From Euglena gracilis (lineage: Eukaryota; Euglenida; Euglenophyceae; Euglenales), in the NCBI GenBank assembly GCA_039621445.1, contig CP154954.1, positions 4,079,437 through 4,143,436 on the forward strand: a stretch of DNA of 64,000 bases, given 5' to 3'. The notes under the pieces are model-generated. The model was not told the DNA's origin and did no database searches. It saw only the letters and a list, made by a program, of their open reading frames with translations. Made by a program: the position numbers and the translations under genes. How positions within the stretch are numbered: the first letter of the stretch is position 1; each line of letters opens with the position of its first letter. Below, piece after piece: positions 10,886 through 21,959 of this stretch.

Positions 10886-12300
10886 ATTGTAAATAACCAA
10901 TTGTTATGCAACAATTATTACCTCAGAAAAAAATGCATTTAAGACCTCCACCAAGCACTTTACGGTATACTCTCGGAAGCACAAAAGAAATACGGTTATT
11001 TTACATTGCCTTTCCATTTCTCAAATTCAGAATCCTTCCACCTCTTCAGCTGGACAAGAATTCCAGTATCGGCAGTTGTGTGGTTTTCATGATAAGGCGA
11101 AGTCGGTGGCAATCAACAGAGCCACACGACCACCGTGGAAGAACGGGTGGTGTGGTCACCGCCGGGGTGAGCGGAGGGCTCCTGCCGAATGGACCGTGGG
11201 TCCCAACACTGCTGTCCGAGCTGGCGGGGCTGGAGGGAGTGGGGTGTGCAAGGCAAGGACAGGGTCATACTGGAATAGCAGCCTGCTTTTGGCAAACACA
11301 CGGTACATTTTTTATTATTGTTCTGAATTCTTATTGTTCTGATATTGTTGGCAAAAACTCACCCTCTCATATCAAGCGAATTTAGGAGGGAAAAATACCA
11401 ATGGGGGGAACCCGGAAATGGAACCTAACCAATCCCCTGCCCATTGCGAGAATAAACATTCGGTGCAACTCATACACAGCTTGCATAATATGTTGCTGTC
11501 CAAAATTACACACCAAAAACTTACATCCTACCCAACTTACAGCGCCCTGTCCCCCGACTTTGGACGCCCAAATTATTTATGCTTGTCAATATACAGACAG
11601 ACACACTCAAGCACACACACACACAACGACAAAAAAACTCATAACCACTCTTTTACATTACAGGAGAACCCTGCAGCGGGACATATCAGCCAGGGAATGG
11701 AGGCCGGGGCTAACGGACATGAACGGTGACGTCGGTGGGGATGTCCTTTCGTCCTTGAAGAGCCTTTGTCGGTATGGAACAGTGAGGTGGGCGCGCTTTA
11801 ACTTGGGAATGCCTCACGGAACACTTCACACGTTGTTGGAATGCATTTTTGACTGGCCAAATGCAGCAAAAAAAGACAGAAAAAACCAACAACAACAACA
11901 ACAACACGACACGAACAAGTGGGAAGATGCTCAAAGTTTTTCGTCATGCAAGGGCGGTGGATCAAAAGTTGCAAAAATACGCAATCACACACACTGGGCT
12001 GAGTCGAACTGGTCAACCAATGTGGAAGGAGTTGGTACCTTTGAAACTAGGAGCCCTGGCAAAAAGGATCCAAAAGATCAGGGAAGATGGACTGGACCTA
12101 GAATCATCAGAAACCGGGAGGGAGGAGTTATGTTATTGCACATAAAGCCAGAATGCGAAAAAAACAATTGTAAAATATTTTTAAAATTGGTATAAAACCC
12201 AACAAAAGTGCATTGGCTTGGAGGCTTGGAGTTCGAATATTAGTAAATGCACGTTAACTATGGCAATTGGTTCAAATGGTAATAAATGAACCTTAGTTAT
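10886..12300. repeat. Duplicated block AD (partner 54050-55670)
   Basis: Colinear with 54050-55670. The best-conserved core is at 11045-11260 (partner 54205-54420), holding the phrases gtatcggcagttgtgtgg and ctcctgccgaatggaccgt. This core is open on both strands in both copies. I cannot say whether it is an old exon or simply a young segment. The second copy has about 400 bp extra near 54690-55095, and an AG-rich tract where this copy has only an A/C-rich tract. Confidence 0.75.
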
Positions 12301-12464
12301 CAGCAAAAGCTCTGCCGACTTGGATGGCCAACTGGCGGTGATGGGATTGCAAGAGCTTCAGCAGCCCCAGGCCACTGTGCATATGTGGTCCCTTACACGG
12401 CTCCTAACAGTTCCATGGTTCATTCTGAATTTGGTGTTCCAGCCGGCACGTAATTGGCCGGAGG
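12301..12464. repeat. Highly conserved 135-bp segment (partner 55680-55815)
   Basis: ctgccgacttggatggcc to ggtgttccagcc at about 12312-12443 matches 55680-55812 with only about seven differences, well above the surrounding similarity. It is open in one plus frame in both copies. The differences are mostly amino-acid changing (Ala/Val, Arg/Trp, Thr/Ile, Trp/Arg), so protein selection is not supported. Confidence 0.65.
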
Positions 12465-12710
12465 TTCAGCGCCGCAGCAAAGTTTGCCGCGGCGCAAAAT
12501 AAATTCTGCGGCGCACAATCGAGTTTTTGCTGCGGCACACCCGCAGCGCACCTGAAATGCTGCCGCGGCACACCAACAACGCACCCGTGGCACACCAATG
12601 ACGTTCTCCTGGCACATGCAGTGTGCACGCGGCGCTGCCGCGGCGCACGCGCTCACAAAATTTCCGGTGCCGCGGCGCACACAGCGCAGGAAAAAAAATT
12701 CCGCAGTGCA
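12465..12710. repeat. GCGGC(G)CAC-rich island
   Basis: Irregularly spaced gccgcggcgca and gcggcacac motifs form a GC-rich island of about 240 bp in otherwise AT-rich DNA. A weaker relative is at 57530-57590. The spacing is too irregular for a simple tandem satellite. The minus strand is open and cysteine/alanine-rich, as expected from the motif. Confidence 0.6.
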
Positions 12711-13550
12711 CTAATTGAAAGTCTGGGTCGGATTTGGAGTGCCTTGGAGTGCCTGCCCAGGCAGGCACCCCAACAATGTCATACATTTTTCATCGTCAAG
12801 GCTGGGAATTTTTGTTTCACAATGTGCCATACTTTTTGCTCTTTGTCACACAATATTTTGAATATTCGATGAATTCAGTTACTTGACTTTTTGATGTCTT
12901 CAGCCTGGACCTCCCCCCTGCCCCCACCCCTGCCGGGGAGTCCGAGCCAGCACCGTCTTTTCCAGCGAACACCTGCCATTCGGATGGCTGACACCCCCCC
13001 CCCCCAAAGAGTGAGTGGGAGTGGTGAGTCAATAAAATCTTCACAGAGCAGCGAAACCGGCCAGAACCCCCCAAAAAAAGTTTAAAAGAGGTCCATAATG
13101 GCCAAAAAAAATTGTCAAATTCCCTTTTCTGTCGTTATTTAAATTCCCACCTCAATAAACTGGCCGGAAAAAACCCAAGACAGGTGTATTTGGGCCTTTT
13201 TGCCAGCTTTCGGGTGCCAGCTGGGTCCAAGGGGTCCAGCCAGCACAGTTTTTCCAGCTTCAGCACGGCAAAATCAACTGAGTAATTTCATGCAGAGAAT
13301 TTCCGGAAAAAATGTACATGGTGCACACGGTGCGCCATGCGGCGCATGCGGTGCTGCACGAGGTGCACGCGGTGTGGCAGCTTCCCCACCAGCCCTACGA
13401 GTATCGGCAAAATCGGCCCTGGTTGGCACTGAGAGGGCCGACTGGGCCAATGGTAAATAGCAACAACGATGCCTCTATAACCCAACGACCACAACCCCCT
13501 CAAGAATGAAATCTCCAGGGGAAAAAAAGACGAGTAATGAAGAAAGAATC
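12711..13550. repeat. Duplicated block AE (partner 56520-57905)
   Basis: Shares aaataaactggccgg-type sequence, tccagccagcac with tttttccagc (13235, 56670) and a gcggtg.tgcacgaggtgc segment (13345, 57865). The partner is interrupted by about 1 kb not seen here. No gene recognised. Confidence 0.6.
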
Positions 13551-13685
13551 GCTGATTGTTGGCCCGGGCATATGAATTTGTTTCTGGAAATCACTCTCTG
13601 GTGGAAGCATTTGACGATAGCGTGCGGCAGACCCATACAAAAACAATGGTCGACGACCCTGCATACTATTTTGTCCTATATATTA
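13551..13685. repeat. Duplicated block AF, left part (partner 59150-59260)
   Basis: Contains atcactctctggtggaagca, matching 59175. The ancestral sequence is then cut by the TIR element that follows. Confidence 0.75.
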
Positions 13686-13941
13686 CCCCCCCCCCAGTTG
13701 TATGACCGGGTTCCTGCAACCTGTGACCGGGGGTGGGGTAGTCATAACACCCCCATAACCTGCAACCTGTGACCGGGGGGTGGTCAAAACGAGGGGGCGG
13801 TCGTAGGTAAGGTGGTGCTAAATTTTTCGCAACCTGTAACCTGTGACCGGGGGGGGGGGGGTCATAACACCCCCATGACCTGCAACCTGTGACCGGGGGG
13901 TGGTCATAAATGAGGGGTGGTCATACGACTAGGGGGGGGGG
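13686..13941. mobile_element. TA-targeted poly-C MITE, copy 1
   Basis: A 256-bp element runs from a C-run plus tatgacc to catacgactag plus a G-run, flanked by TA at 13684-13685 and 13942-13943. It holds four copies of cctgtgaccgggg with ggtggtcataaatgagg-type spacers. The ends are inverted repeats of the family type CCCCCCCCTAGTCGTACGACC, slightly degraded on the left (agttgtatgacc). It has no coding capacity, so a transposase would have to act in trans. Confidence 0.85.
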
Positions 13942-13969
13942 TACGATTCGGGACATGATTGTCACAGAA
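13942..13969 (+). repeat. 28-bp displaced copy of 10572-10599
   Basis: The run from tacgattcggg to gtcacagaa is identical to 10572-10599 but sits between the MITE and block AF, with no other AC sequence around it. Confidence 0.8.
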
Positions 13970-14240
13970 GCATACCACCCCAACCTTCGGCTAAACACGG
14001 CAATCGCCTGCACGCCGTCCGAGCCGCTCTAGAGCCCGTCCACTCAACCCGCACATCGGAACCGCAGGGCAGCGACAGAGAGGAGAGCATTTTGTTGGGA
14101 GGATGGCCTGCCTGGGAAAACGTGGGGGTGGGGGCGGATGGAACGTTGCAAATGCCGTCCAAATCTGGGATGAGGTTAAATCCACCATTGTCGGGCAAAT
14201 ATGATGAAACAAAACAGTTGCTTTCTGAAGCACATAGCAA
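13970..14240. repeat. Conserved core of block AF (partner 59320-59545)
   Basis: About 200 bp is over 90% identical by eye between copies, with the phrases ccttcggctaaacacggca and agggcagcgacagagagg. Both strands are open in both copies. The minus-strand translation keeps the shared stretches SLPCG and VEWTGSRAAR, the plus-strand one keeps EESILL and KSGMRLN. This is among the better candidates for an old exon, but strand and family are unknown to me. Confidence 0.6.
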
Positions 14241-14640
14241 TGCTCTGGCTGGGGGATGGCTGCACAGGCAGCTATCTCAAATGAAACGTGTCCCTACAAA
14301 CCTGCTCCCTCCTATCGATTGATAGACGTTTTAAAAATACTCTTTGGCCATGGAAAAACAACTGGACACTCACAAACGAGTGAGCAAAATGGGTTGCCGA
14401 ATTGAAAAACCCAACAGAAAGCCAATAATATGTCAAAAAAACAACATTCTGTTAACCCCAAAACTGAACAACCTTTGATGATGTGATTCATTGCACGACA
14501 CAATGGTGCAGGGATCACAAGGTTTTCTTCATTGTTTCTCAGCTGGCGGGCACCGACTGGCACTATGGGTGCACGGGAGAGGCACATACCTCGGATGGTG
14601 GCATGAGATTGGCCATAAACTACAAAAGTGCTTGTGAACC
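14241..14640. other. Unassigned spacer
   Basis: No gene or partner segment was recognised here. Confidence 0.4.
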
Positions 14641-14860
14641 TTGAAGTGCTTGTGAGGTTGTTTTTTACCGACAGGGGGGGGAGTGGGGGTGGGTGCCATA
14701 AGGTGCCTGCCCATAGCAGGCACACCACCCGAGGGGGGTAGCCTGGGGTACCCAGGGTCGGGTTGGTTTTTGCAAAAAGGATAAAGAAAACAAGACCGGG
14801 CACCGGACAGGGGTGCCTGCCCAACCGATCCCCAAAACCCTACCCTAGAATGTGAGGTGA
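14641..14860. repeat. G/C-run repeat with ggtgcctgcccatagcaggcac palindrome-like core
   Basis: Contains taccgacaggggggg, then a gggtgccataaggtgcctg tract and later gggtgcctgccc. It is related to the interior of the TIR element at 27854-28167. I could not define ends here. Confidence 0.55.
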
Positions 14861-15100
14861 CCTCCAGTTGACGCTGCCCAACCCCTTCACCCCGCCGGGG
14901 CAGCAATTGGGGAATTTGGGAGAAAAGAATTGGGGTGGTATGGATGTGATGGGTGGTTTTGAGTGGGGTGGGGCCTACGGTGATGTGGCATCTGTTTCCA
15001 ATTGGAAGGTTCTAATTGGTCCGGTGTGTGTAAGAGGACGAGGGCAGAAATCGAGGGTGTATTTGTTGGAGATTGGGAAAGGAAGGTGTGAATGCGCAGA
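14861..15100. other. Unassigned GC-moderate stretch
   Basis: A plus frame at 14868-15269 runs into the dispersed element that follows. No recognisable domain. Confidence 0.35.
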
Positions 15101-15575
15101 TGTTGGTGCCGGAGGTCGGTGTTGTACGTCCCCATTTGTTCGTCTCGGCTTGTTGGGCACGCCGCCCTGTGCAGTGATGGCAACGCAGTTGGTCAACAAA
15201 GCATATGTGCGCAAAAAAAAAACACCAAATTGTGAAAAATGCATTCCAGGCCATCTAAATTCACTTTAAAGAAGGTATCACTTCAATCCCCAATATCATT
15301 TTTCCAGAGTAAACGGCAGACGTTCTTCCTGATCTTATTTATCGACCTGACCCTGTCCCCACCCAAACCCTATCGCTATCCTCAACCTTCAAATTCTAAC
15401 CCATCCCATTCCAAACCCCATTCCCTGCACCTTGGTTTGGGTTCCAGATTTGGAACCCAAACCAAAGGTTTGGGTTCCAAATCTGAACCCAAACCCTCAT
15501 CGCATCTGGCGTGGTTGAGGTGGCGTAATGAAAAGAATGGACGATTGGAGACAACGACGAGGAGGTCATCCTTCC
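15101..15575 (+). repeat. Dispersed element, copy 1 (inverted copy at 25285-25835)
   Basis: From tgccggaggtcggtgttgt to gattggagacaacgacgag this segment matches the reverse complement of 25285-25835, about 10 kb away. Both copies share short open stretches beginning MHSRPSKFTLKK and containing FIDLTLSP, but neither frame continues outside the element. The second copy is inserted into block R, whose other copies lack it. No transposase, RT or TIR was recognised, so it is a dispersed repeat of unknown class. Confidence 0.75.
15435..15500. repeat. Palindrome and direct repeat of tttgggttcca
   Basis: ggtttgggttccagattt is followed at once by its near-reverse complement ggaacccaaacc, then the same motif recurs. 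The other copy of the element has a contracted version near 25440-25500. Confidence 0.7.
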
Positions 15576-15814
15576 TGTGCATGGGGAATTCACCATTTGA
15601 CTTCATTCTCTTCGTTAGCCGCAAGAACACTGTGACACCTGGAATTACAAATCAACAGCAGACATTGCAGATTGCGACTCCAGAAAAAGAGCTTTAATAA
15701 TCAACTTGGGTTGAACTGGGGGTTAAATAATCAACTGGGGTGAATAACTGCATCTGCCCCCTGCCCCCCCCCCTTGCCCGCCAACCGGAGTCATGGTACA
15801 AAGTGAAGCCCCCT

Positions 15815-15905
15815 TACCACCCCCTTACCCCTTACCCCCCCTTACCCACCCCTTACCCACCCCTTACCCACCCTTACCCACCCCTTACCCACCCCTTACC
15901 CCAAG
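15815..15905 (+). repeat. 11-bp CCCCTTACCCA minisatellite
   Basis: About seven imperfect units. It looks faintly telomere-like but is short, imperfect and flanked by ordinary sequence. Confidence 0.85.
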
Positions 15906-16069
15906 TCATGTGGGACAAAAATGTTTCGGATGTATCATTTTTTTGTCAAGTACCGGGACCCATTGAACTGCTCCATTGCCCGGACACCCCCCCGGCAAAA
16001 AAATAAACCTCATCCTCATCTCTGGTCGATTTTGAGGGCAAAGAGCGGAACCTATTCAACAAAATGCAC

Positions 16070-16620
16070 CTCCTCACCCTCCCCAACCGCTCTTACCCAC
16101 CACCTTCCCCACCCCTTACCCACCCCTTACCCCCCCCTTTCCCACCCCTTACCCCCCCCTTGAGTGATGGCATAAAGTGGAGCCCACAGTACCCCACACC
16201 CCCCACACACCCCCCCACACCACCCCCACACTACCCCCCACACTCATGTTGACTGTGCGCAACTGTTCGGGTGTCCTTTTTTTGACTTACTCGCCCTTCG
16301 GCCTCGTCCCCCCGCGGCCTTCGCCCGCGGCCCGGGGGGGGGGGGCGCCCCCCGGACCCCCCCCCCAGAACCAAAATAACATCATCCCCTTGTGTGTGCA
16401 AGGCAAGGGAAAGAAAATCCACTTTCCCAAGATTTGGCACCCCCTCACAACCCCCCACAACCCCCACCCCCCCCCCCCCACCCCCCCCCACACACACCCC
16501 CCACACCACACATACCCCCCACAGTACCCCACACTTAAGTGTGGCTGCTCCACTTTATGTCATATGCGCCCCCCTTACCACCCCTTAGCCACCCCTTACC
16601 CGGGTAAGGGGGCCTGACAT
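16070..16620 (+). repeat. C-rich low-complexity tract with more CCCCTTACC and CCCCCACAC units
   Basis: CCCCTTACC units recur at 16105-16160 and 16565-16610. CCCCCACAC-type repeats occupy 16195-16245 and 16445-16530. Long C and G homopolymers (16335-16372) lie between. Open frames here are proline/threonine or glycine low complexity. Confidence 0.85.
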
Positions 16621-17515
16621 TATGACCAACCGTGGCCAACGACCCCTGACCAGGGTGGGTTGTGCGCACCCCTTCACCTGCATCCCCCACCCAGGGTGCT
16701 TGGTGTATATATAAATGGTCGGTGGACAAGGGGGTTAAATGCCGATGACGTTGGACGGTGGTGAGGTGGACCATTGAGAAGCTAAAAAAAACATGCCCCC
16801 ACCGCCATCAAACAAGCACAAGCGAATCCCCACTGCTGGTTGCTGTGTGCTCCCGCTGATGGGTGCGGAGGATGAAGATGGCGCCAAAGGACCTCGGGGA
16901 GGGGTCCACAGTGTTGGGGAATGCAATTTACCAGCATTTTGGGTCATTAATTTGTATTAATTTGAAGACGATATTTCATCCAAATTCTTCAACCTTTCCA
17001 ACCCCTGGAATCGCCGGGGGGTAGGGGCCGTCATTGAAACACCACGCACCATAACTTGACGACACCATGAACGTCGTACTTCACTGGTGTAAAAAAAAAA
17101 ACGGAAGGCAGAAAAAAAATGCTGCACAAGAAATGTGACGCTAACACATGGAGGTTGTTACAGGAGTTGAGGCAGTGGAACCGACACGGGCCCCCTCTGG
17201 TCGCGGCCCGCTTGGCAGCCGGGCCCTTCAGGCAGACTGCGAGGTCGGCGGGCTGGGGCGGCCGCGGGGTGGCTTTGCTGGTGGTCATCGGCACGCGTTG
17301 CAGGAACAAAAAGTACCTGTGGAACAAAAAATGTTGCTTATTGTACCGTGTCAGGCACCAAAAAGTATGTGATCATGAAAAGTTGTGCAAGCAATAACAG
17401 GTATTTTTGGGCCCATCGTTGTTTTTGATTTGGGTCTGCTATTTAAATCTAATTCAAATCTTAATCAAATACTCTTAATTTTCATTTCAATTTAACAATT
17501 TGTTTGACGGGGGGG
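16621..17515. other. Unassigned spacer
   Basis: No gene was recognised. A GC-rich patch at 17180-17290 is open on both strands without a recognisable domain. Confidence 0.4.
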
Positions 17516-17572
17516 GTGAGACACACACACACACAGACACACACACACACAGACACACACATACACACAAAC
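17516..17572 (+). repeat. (AC)n microsatellite with GACAC interruptions
   Basis: Imperfect ACACAC tract directly after a G-run. Confidence 0.95.
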
Positions 17573-17979
17573 CCCGGTCCTTCTCTTTCCTTGACAATTG
17601 CTTGCGGGAGGTGGTTTTTTGGGGGTGGGGTGACATATCCACCCCTTTGGTGGCTTCTGAAGTCCTGCAACGCGTTGTGAAGGTTTTTTTGAAGTTGGTT
17701 ACAAAAAGAGAGGAAATTCACAAGCAACAAATAAAACAGGTAGAAATTGGCTGTTAAAGCTGCCACTGATGGTGGATGAGGGGATAAAAGACACAGGAGG
17801 ACTGCCACCAATTATCGGTAGAATTCAGTATCTATTACTATCCCACTGATGTTTAAACTCTGTGACACCCACACCACAACAAAACTGATGGTAGTGTGCG
17901 CGAATGCGTGCAAAGACGATGAAAGCAGCAGTAATCACATCATGAAATAAAAATATGCAATTGGGGAAACCAACCATGT
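17573..17979. other. Unassigned spacer
   Basis: No gene or RNA recognised. Confidence 0.4.
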
Positions 17980-18240
17980 CTTTTTGTGACGCTTTCTTTT
18001 GGCGTGACTATGGTGTATGGTGTTTATTGTTTTTTTTTGAAAAAAATGTTTTCTTGCAAAAAAAATGACTCTGTGGTGTTTTATGTTTTGTTTATATATA
18101 TTTTTTGTGTTCCGGCAGAGAAAAGGGCAAATGATTGTCCAAAAAATGCACTGTGTTTGCATATGGTTGATTTGCAGCATTTGCGCACACCAATCACCCA
18201 AAAACACCAGCAGTGTTTATGTGGGCAGGGTTCAGAACCA
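17980..18240 (-). repeat. Inverted duplicate of 59960-60310
   Basis: The reverse complement of this segment (near 18225, 18190 and 18150) reads through ctgctggtgt, gggtgattggtgtg and aaatgctgcaaa, then acagtgcattttttggac. This matches 59975-60010 and 60245-60310, with the TA-targeted MITE copy 4 lying between the two halves there. It therefore provides another empty site, around 18161-18166. The neighbouring block AH is in direct orientation, so an inversion breakpoint lies between about 18240 and 18290. Confidence 0.7.
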
Positions 18241-18289
18241 TAAGAATACAATTGAAATATACCACAATTTCATCACCTTCATTTTCTAG

Positions 18290-19160
18290 CTCCAAACACG
18301 CTGAGCCTCTTGGTTGGTTGGTGTGCAAATGCGAAATTTGGGGGTTGCTCACAAAGGAGTTGATTACATTGGGTGTTTTTTTCACGAGACTTTCCGGTTT
18401 AATTGATCCCGTCTGGCTGGCCCTGTCCACACCCAGCCCCCTCCCTTCTGGCCAGGCATTATTCTTTTTAAGTCCTTTTTTGAGAAATTTACAATGCTTC
18501 AAAAAGGCTTAAAAACTTCGGATTGGCAGAATTTTCTCCGACCGAACAAAAAAAATCAAAGCACAAAATCCCGCCAAAAAGGAGCTAAATCTAGGAAGAA
18601 GAAAAAAATGATTTCTATCTATCCAACTCCAGAACTCAAAAAAAAGTGTTTTTTCTTGACTTTTTGATTTTGGAGAACATTCAATATCAAAAATGTTGGT
18701 TCGATAGCCCTTGGACCACCCTTGCAAATAGCGCATTAAAATGCCTGTTCCTGGCAAAGAGCAAAAGAGAGTTGCTTGAACGGTTGTCTTGCTCGGCTTT
18801 CCACATAGGGTCAGTCCAGGGGAGGAAAGATCCCTTTGGCACCCGACAGTGCGCGAAGCGCGGCGGCTGAGCGCGTGTGGAAGGCCCGGCGCGCTGGCGG
18901 GGCAGACCGGAGGGGGGAGTGTCCCGGCCAAGTGGCAGAGGCATAATGGCGGGAGGGAGAGACCGCCAGGGTGGGCCGGCAGTGCTGGCGGAGAACGGGA
19001 CGCCAGCTGGCGCCCCGTCAGTTTTCACAGATCCCCCGTGGAGGATTGGAAACCCGAGGGGGAGACTGGGCGACCCGATCCCATTCCCCGACTTCACATC
19101 AAAAACAATTTGCCTGAGTTGGAAATGCAAAAGAAGCATTTCTGTCAATTGAGGAATTAA
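18290..19160. repeat. Duplicated block AH (partners 61190-61990 and, right half, 27110-27600)
   Basis: The left part matches 61200-61370 (gttgattacattgggtg, gctggccctgtccac). The middle part (ttggttcgatagcccttgg) matches 61590-61620. The GC-rich right part (ggcagaccggaggggggag, agaggcataatggcggg) matches 61850 and 27295-27360. The right part is open on both strands in all three copies but shows no domain. Confidence 0.8.
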
Positions 19161-20274
19161 TGATCAGAATTTACAAAATGATATACAACATATTTTGCTG
19201 AAAAAAAATTAAGCTAGAAACGCAACGCATCAATTGGGAAACTATACTGAAAATTGTTCCAGACTGAACGTCGCCTAAAAGAAAAGTGTTGTTATCAAAC
19301 CATCAGGAAACAGGACGCTTTGTACCTTTGGGAGCATGAGGATTTGAAATTTTCGATTTCTGGAAAAAATTAGCAAAAATAAAGGGTAGCAATGGTTTCA
19401 GCTGAAAATTCGGTCCCAAATCAAGCAATTGTATTGAATCAAACTCACTTCTAAGCAAATCTCTCAAAACCAACAAAAGCACACAGAACAAAATCTTGCC
19501 AAAACAAAACAGCCAACGAGTCTGAATAACCACAAAAGATATACCACAATAAACTGTCCCAACCATAAGCCTGGAGAGGGGCTCTGTGGTTAGGGAAAAT
19601 GGACATCGGACACCTTCATTGCCAAAAAAAACATAAATATTTCTTGTGAAAAACAAGTTGCGAGATGAAAACCCGCGGTTAGGAAGAGGAGACTAAACGC
19701 ACGAGACAGAGGCTGGTCCTCAGCTTCCATGGTAGCTTTCCGGAAAATGACATATCACACACCTGGGCAGCCGGCAGCGCGTCCCACCCTGGGGATGGAG
19801 GCGACCGAGGCGGAAAGCAGCAGCGGGGGCAAATGAGGGGCCGGCACACGCCCTGGAGCAGGGCACCGGCCTGGGGGGCGTGTGACCGTGAGGGCCCCGC
19901 AGCGGCGATTTTCCGGGGAAGGAGGAGAGACACGCAGACAACCCCACTCCTTTGGGGCATTTCTGACCAATTTGGGGGGAAACGTCAAAAAATGCCCTCA
20001 CAAAATGCGTGTAGAAGGTTACGGGGGGAAATGGGCTGGAGGATCCTTTTCCGGAAGCAAGTTGGTGAAAATTGGTCTGAACATGGAAAGCGGGTGTTTT
20101 CAGGGTGGTTGTTCGATTTTTTTTGTTATTACCGTAATTTTTCAGCTGAAAAGGGGGGACTCCAGCCGGCACCTCTGCAGCCGGACGGCTGGACTCCCCT
20201 TTAAGGTCCTCAGGAAAACAGCTTCGGATTCCTAAAAGCGAAAGTTGGAACCATCCGACAGGCCACAAAATGGG
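19161..20274. other. Unassigned single-copy stretch
   Basis: No partner in the window. A GC-rich patch at 19690-19930 is open on the minus strand (19720-20313, 197 codons). The translation has no domain I recognise and is Pro/Arg/Cys-rich. Kept as unassigned rather than called. Confidence 0.35.
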
Positions 20275-20324
20275 GTGTGCCCAGAACTTCAAAGGAGATG
20301 CAGCACAAATCATGCTCCAGATGC

Positions 20325-20530
20325 TGCCTGCTTTGTGTATTTTTTTATATTTATTTTGCTTTAATTTGTTTCATCATTTCGATTTATGTCATATTTTTAT
20401 GGTTTCTATATTTTTTTCTTGTCATATATTTTTGTTATCTATCAAATAAATTATTTTTATTTTTTTGTCGTTATTCTTATTTTTTGTTGACTTTCTTTGG
20501 TCATATTCTAATTCTTTTAGTTCCTTTTTA
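20325..20530 (+). repeat. T-rich tract
   Basis: About 200 bases dominated by TTTTTAT and TTTTTTGT-type sequence, with almost no G+C. Confidence 0.85.
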
Positions 20531-20830
20531 TTATACGTTGCACGAGCCGCTCTGTGGCGCTTCAACCTTTGACAGCCCCGGAGTTGCCAACTTGAAGGAA
20601 AAAAAAGCAGAAAAACGAAAACAATGCTAAAAACAGAAATTACTTGAAAACAGGCTTCAGATAGTTTTAAAAAATCCCCCTGAGCACTGTCCCTTCATCA
20701 TGTCACAGACGAGTTGGGAAGCACACCCGACACAGATATTGACGGGCAAGTGCAAAACGCCATCTTTTGGTTGAAGGCACGTTCCCACGTTGTGGGGAGG
20801 TACATGTCCCCATGGGTTTGAAAGGCCTCC

Positions 20831-21292
20831 GTGGCTGCTCTGTTTGAATTTCATGGTCAGTTCATGGTCAGGGGCAAATGCCCGGTTCATGCGCTCATTG
20901 GAACAGGAACAAAGCACAATATTTTGCCATTCTGCCGAACAAAATCACTGGAATCGTGGAAATTCGCCAATGAAGCACCCGACAAGCAGCTCCCTCCAAC
21001 ACATTTGATGGTTCAGAACGTTAAAGCAAATGACCCGCAAAAGCTGTCAGGGTTGGGGAGAGCGAGGAGATCCGATACAGCCCGGAGTCAACCCCGTGGC
21101 AGGCTGGCATGGAGAGTCATTCAACCAGGGGCACACTTCAGGCGAACAACAACGTCGGCGGTAGCGGTGACCCTGGCAGGTTGGTGGAATTGCGTCCTTG
21201 GGGTTTGGGCGAGCCCTTTTTTTGTTTTGAGGTGTGTTACTCCGGGGCAGATTGACACCCTCTGCCTCTGGTGGCCTCGTCTGGTGCCCTAA
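20831..21292 (+). pseudogene. Possible retropepsin-like (Ty3/gypsy-type) protease remnant
   Basis: The 153-codon open stretch has, at residues 16-32, the pattern KCPVHALIGTGTKHNIL. This resembles the active-site region of retroelement aspartic proteases (hydrophobic-hydrophobic-D-[ST]-G-A-x-x-N). The catalytic Asp is absent: residue 24 is Gly, so it would be inactive. The expected downstream flap and second hydrophobic-Gly motif are not clear. No reverse transcriptase, integrase, LTR or primer-binding site was seen nearby. A chance match over about 12 residues is a serious alternative. GC content is higher than in the flanks, which fits an old coding insert. Confidence 0.35.
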
Positions 21293-21339
21293 TTGACCAG
21301 GCTTTGATTAATAGCCCTTTGCAGCAAAAATCAATTTTC

Positions 21340-21565
21340 GATGGGAATTGAAAAAAAAATTACACGAACCGGGCAGGGATAATGGTGATAATCCTCCGGT
21401 TCTCGAGGAGGCCCGAACCTCAAGGGGGGGGTTCGACACCCCCATTTGCCCAGGGGTGAGCTTCGCTCTCACCCACAAAAGTGATAAAATCTCTGCGACC
21501 ACCTGCCACCTTACCCCCTGAGAAGCGGTGACCCCCCCACCACGTACCTCATACAACCCTGGGGT
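21340..21565 (+). repeat. Repeat family K, partial copy (others 47936-48740 +, 31650-32480 -)
   Basis: Shares ataatggtgataatcc, ggttctcgaggaggcc, the gcttcgctctcaccc tract and accaccttaccccc with 48515-48690. Internal hairpins such as ggggggttcgacacccccc-type sequence (21425-21445) look like an isolated tRNA T-arm but lack the rest of a tRNA. Confidence 0.75.
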
Positions 21566-21629
21566 CCAGTGATGTCGCTCTTTCACTTCTCCATTGGTGG
21601 TTCATTTGCGCCAAAGCACGCGTCATGTC

Positions 21630-21715
21630 GTTCAGTTCAGTTCAGTCAGTTCAGTTCAATTCGGTTCAGTCGTTCAGTCGTCGTTCAGTTCAGTTCGGTT
21701 CAGTCGTTCAATTTG
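21630..21715 (+). repeat. (GTTCA)n-type minisatellite
   Basis: Imperfect 5-bp units gttca/gttcag with gtcgttcag variants, about 85 bases. Confidence 0.9.
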
Positions 21716-21959
21716 TGGCCGTTCAGGTGCAAATGAACCACTTATGAATTTCTGGTATTTCATGTCTGGAAATTCATTTGCCCTTCTCGCCCACCACGAC
21801 ATGCTGTGCGCTTTAGTACGCAAGAACCACTGGCGATTTACCGGCATTTGAAGGTTGTGTTTTGTCACAGCATTTATCGACCATGCAGAACCCATAAAAA
21901 TATTTTGCTTCTGCGCACGTTTGTGTGCACAAACGCAATTGTGTTGTCGTGCGCGCTTT

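Noticed and set aside
15815-16620. Interstitial telomere from CCCTTACCC-type repeats
   Set aside because: Units are 11 bp, imperfect and mixed with other C-rich repeats; no canonical telomere unit is present.
21420-21450. tRNA T-arm-like hairpin ggggggttcgacacccccc
   Set aside because: No A box, D arm or acceptor pairing upstream. The same applies to the similar hairpin at 48738-48752.
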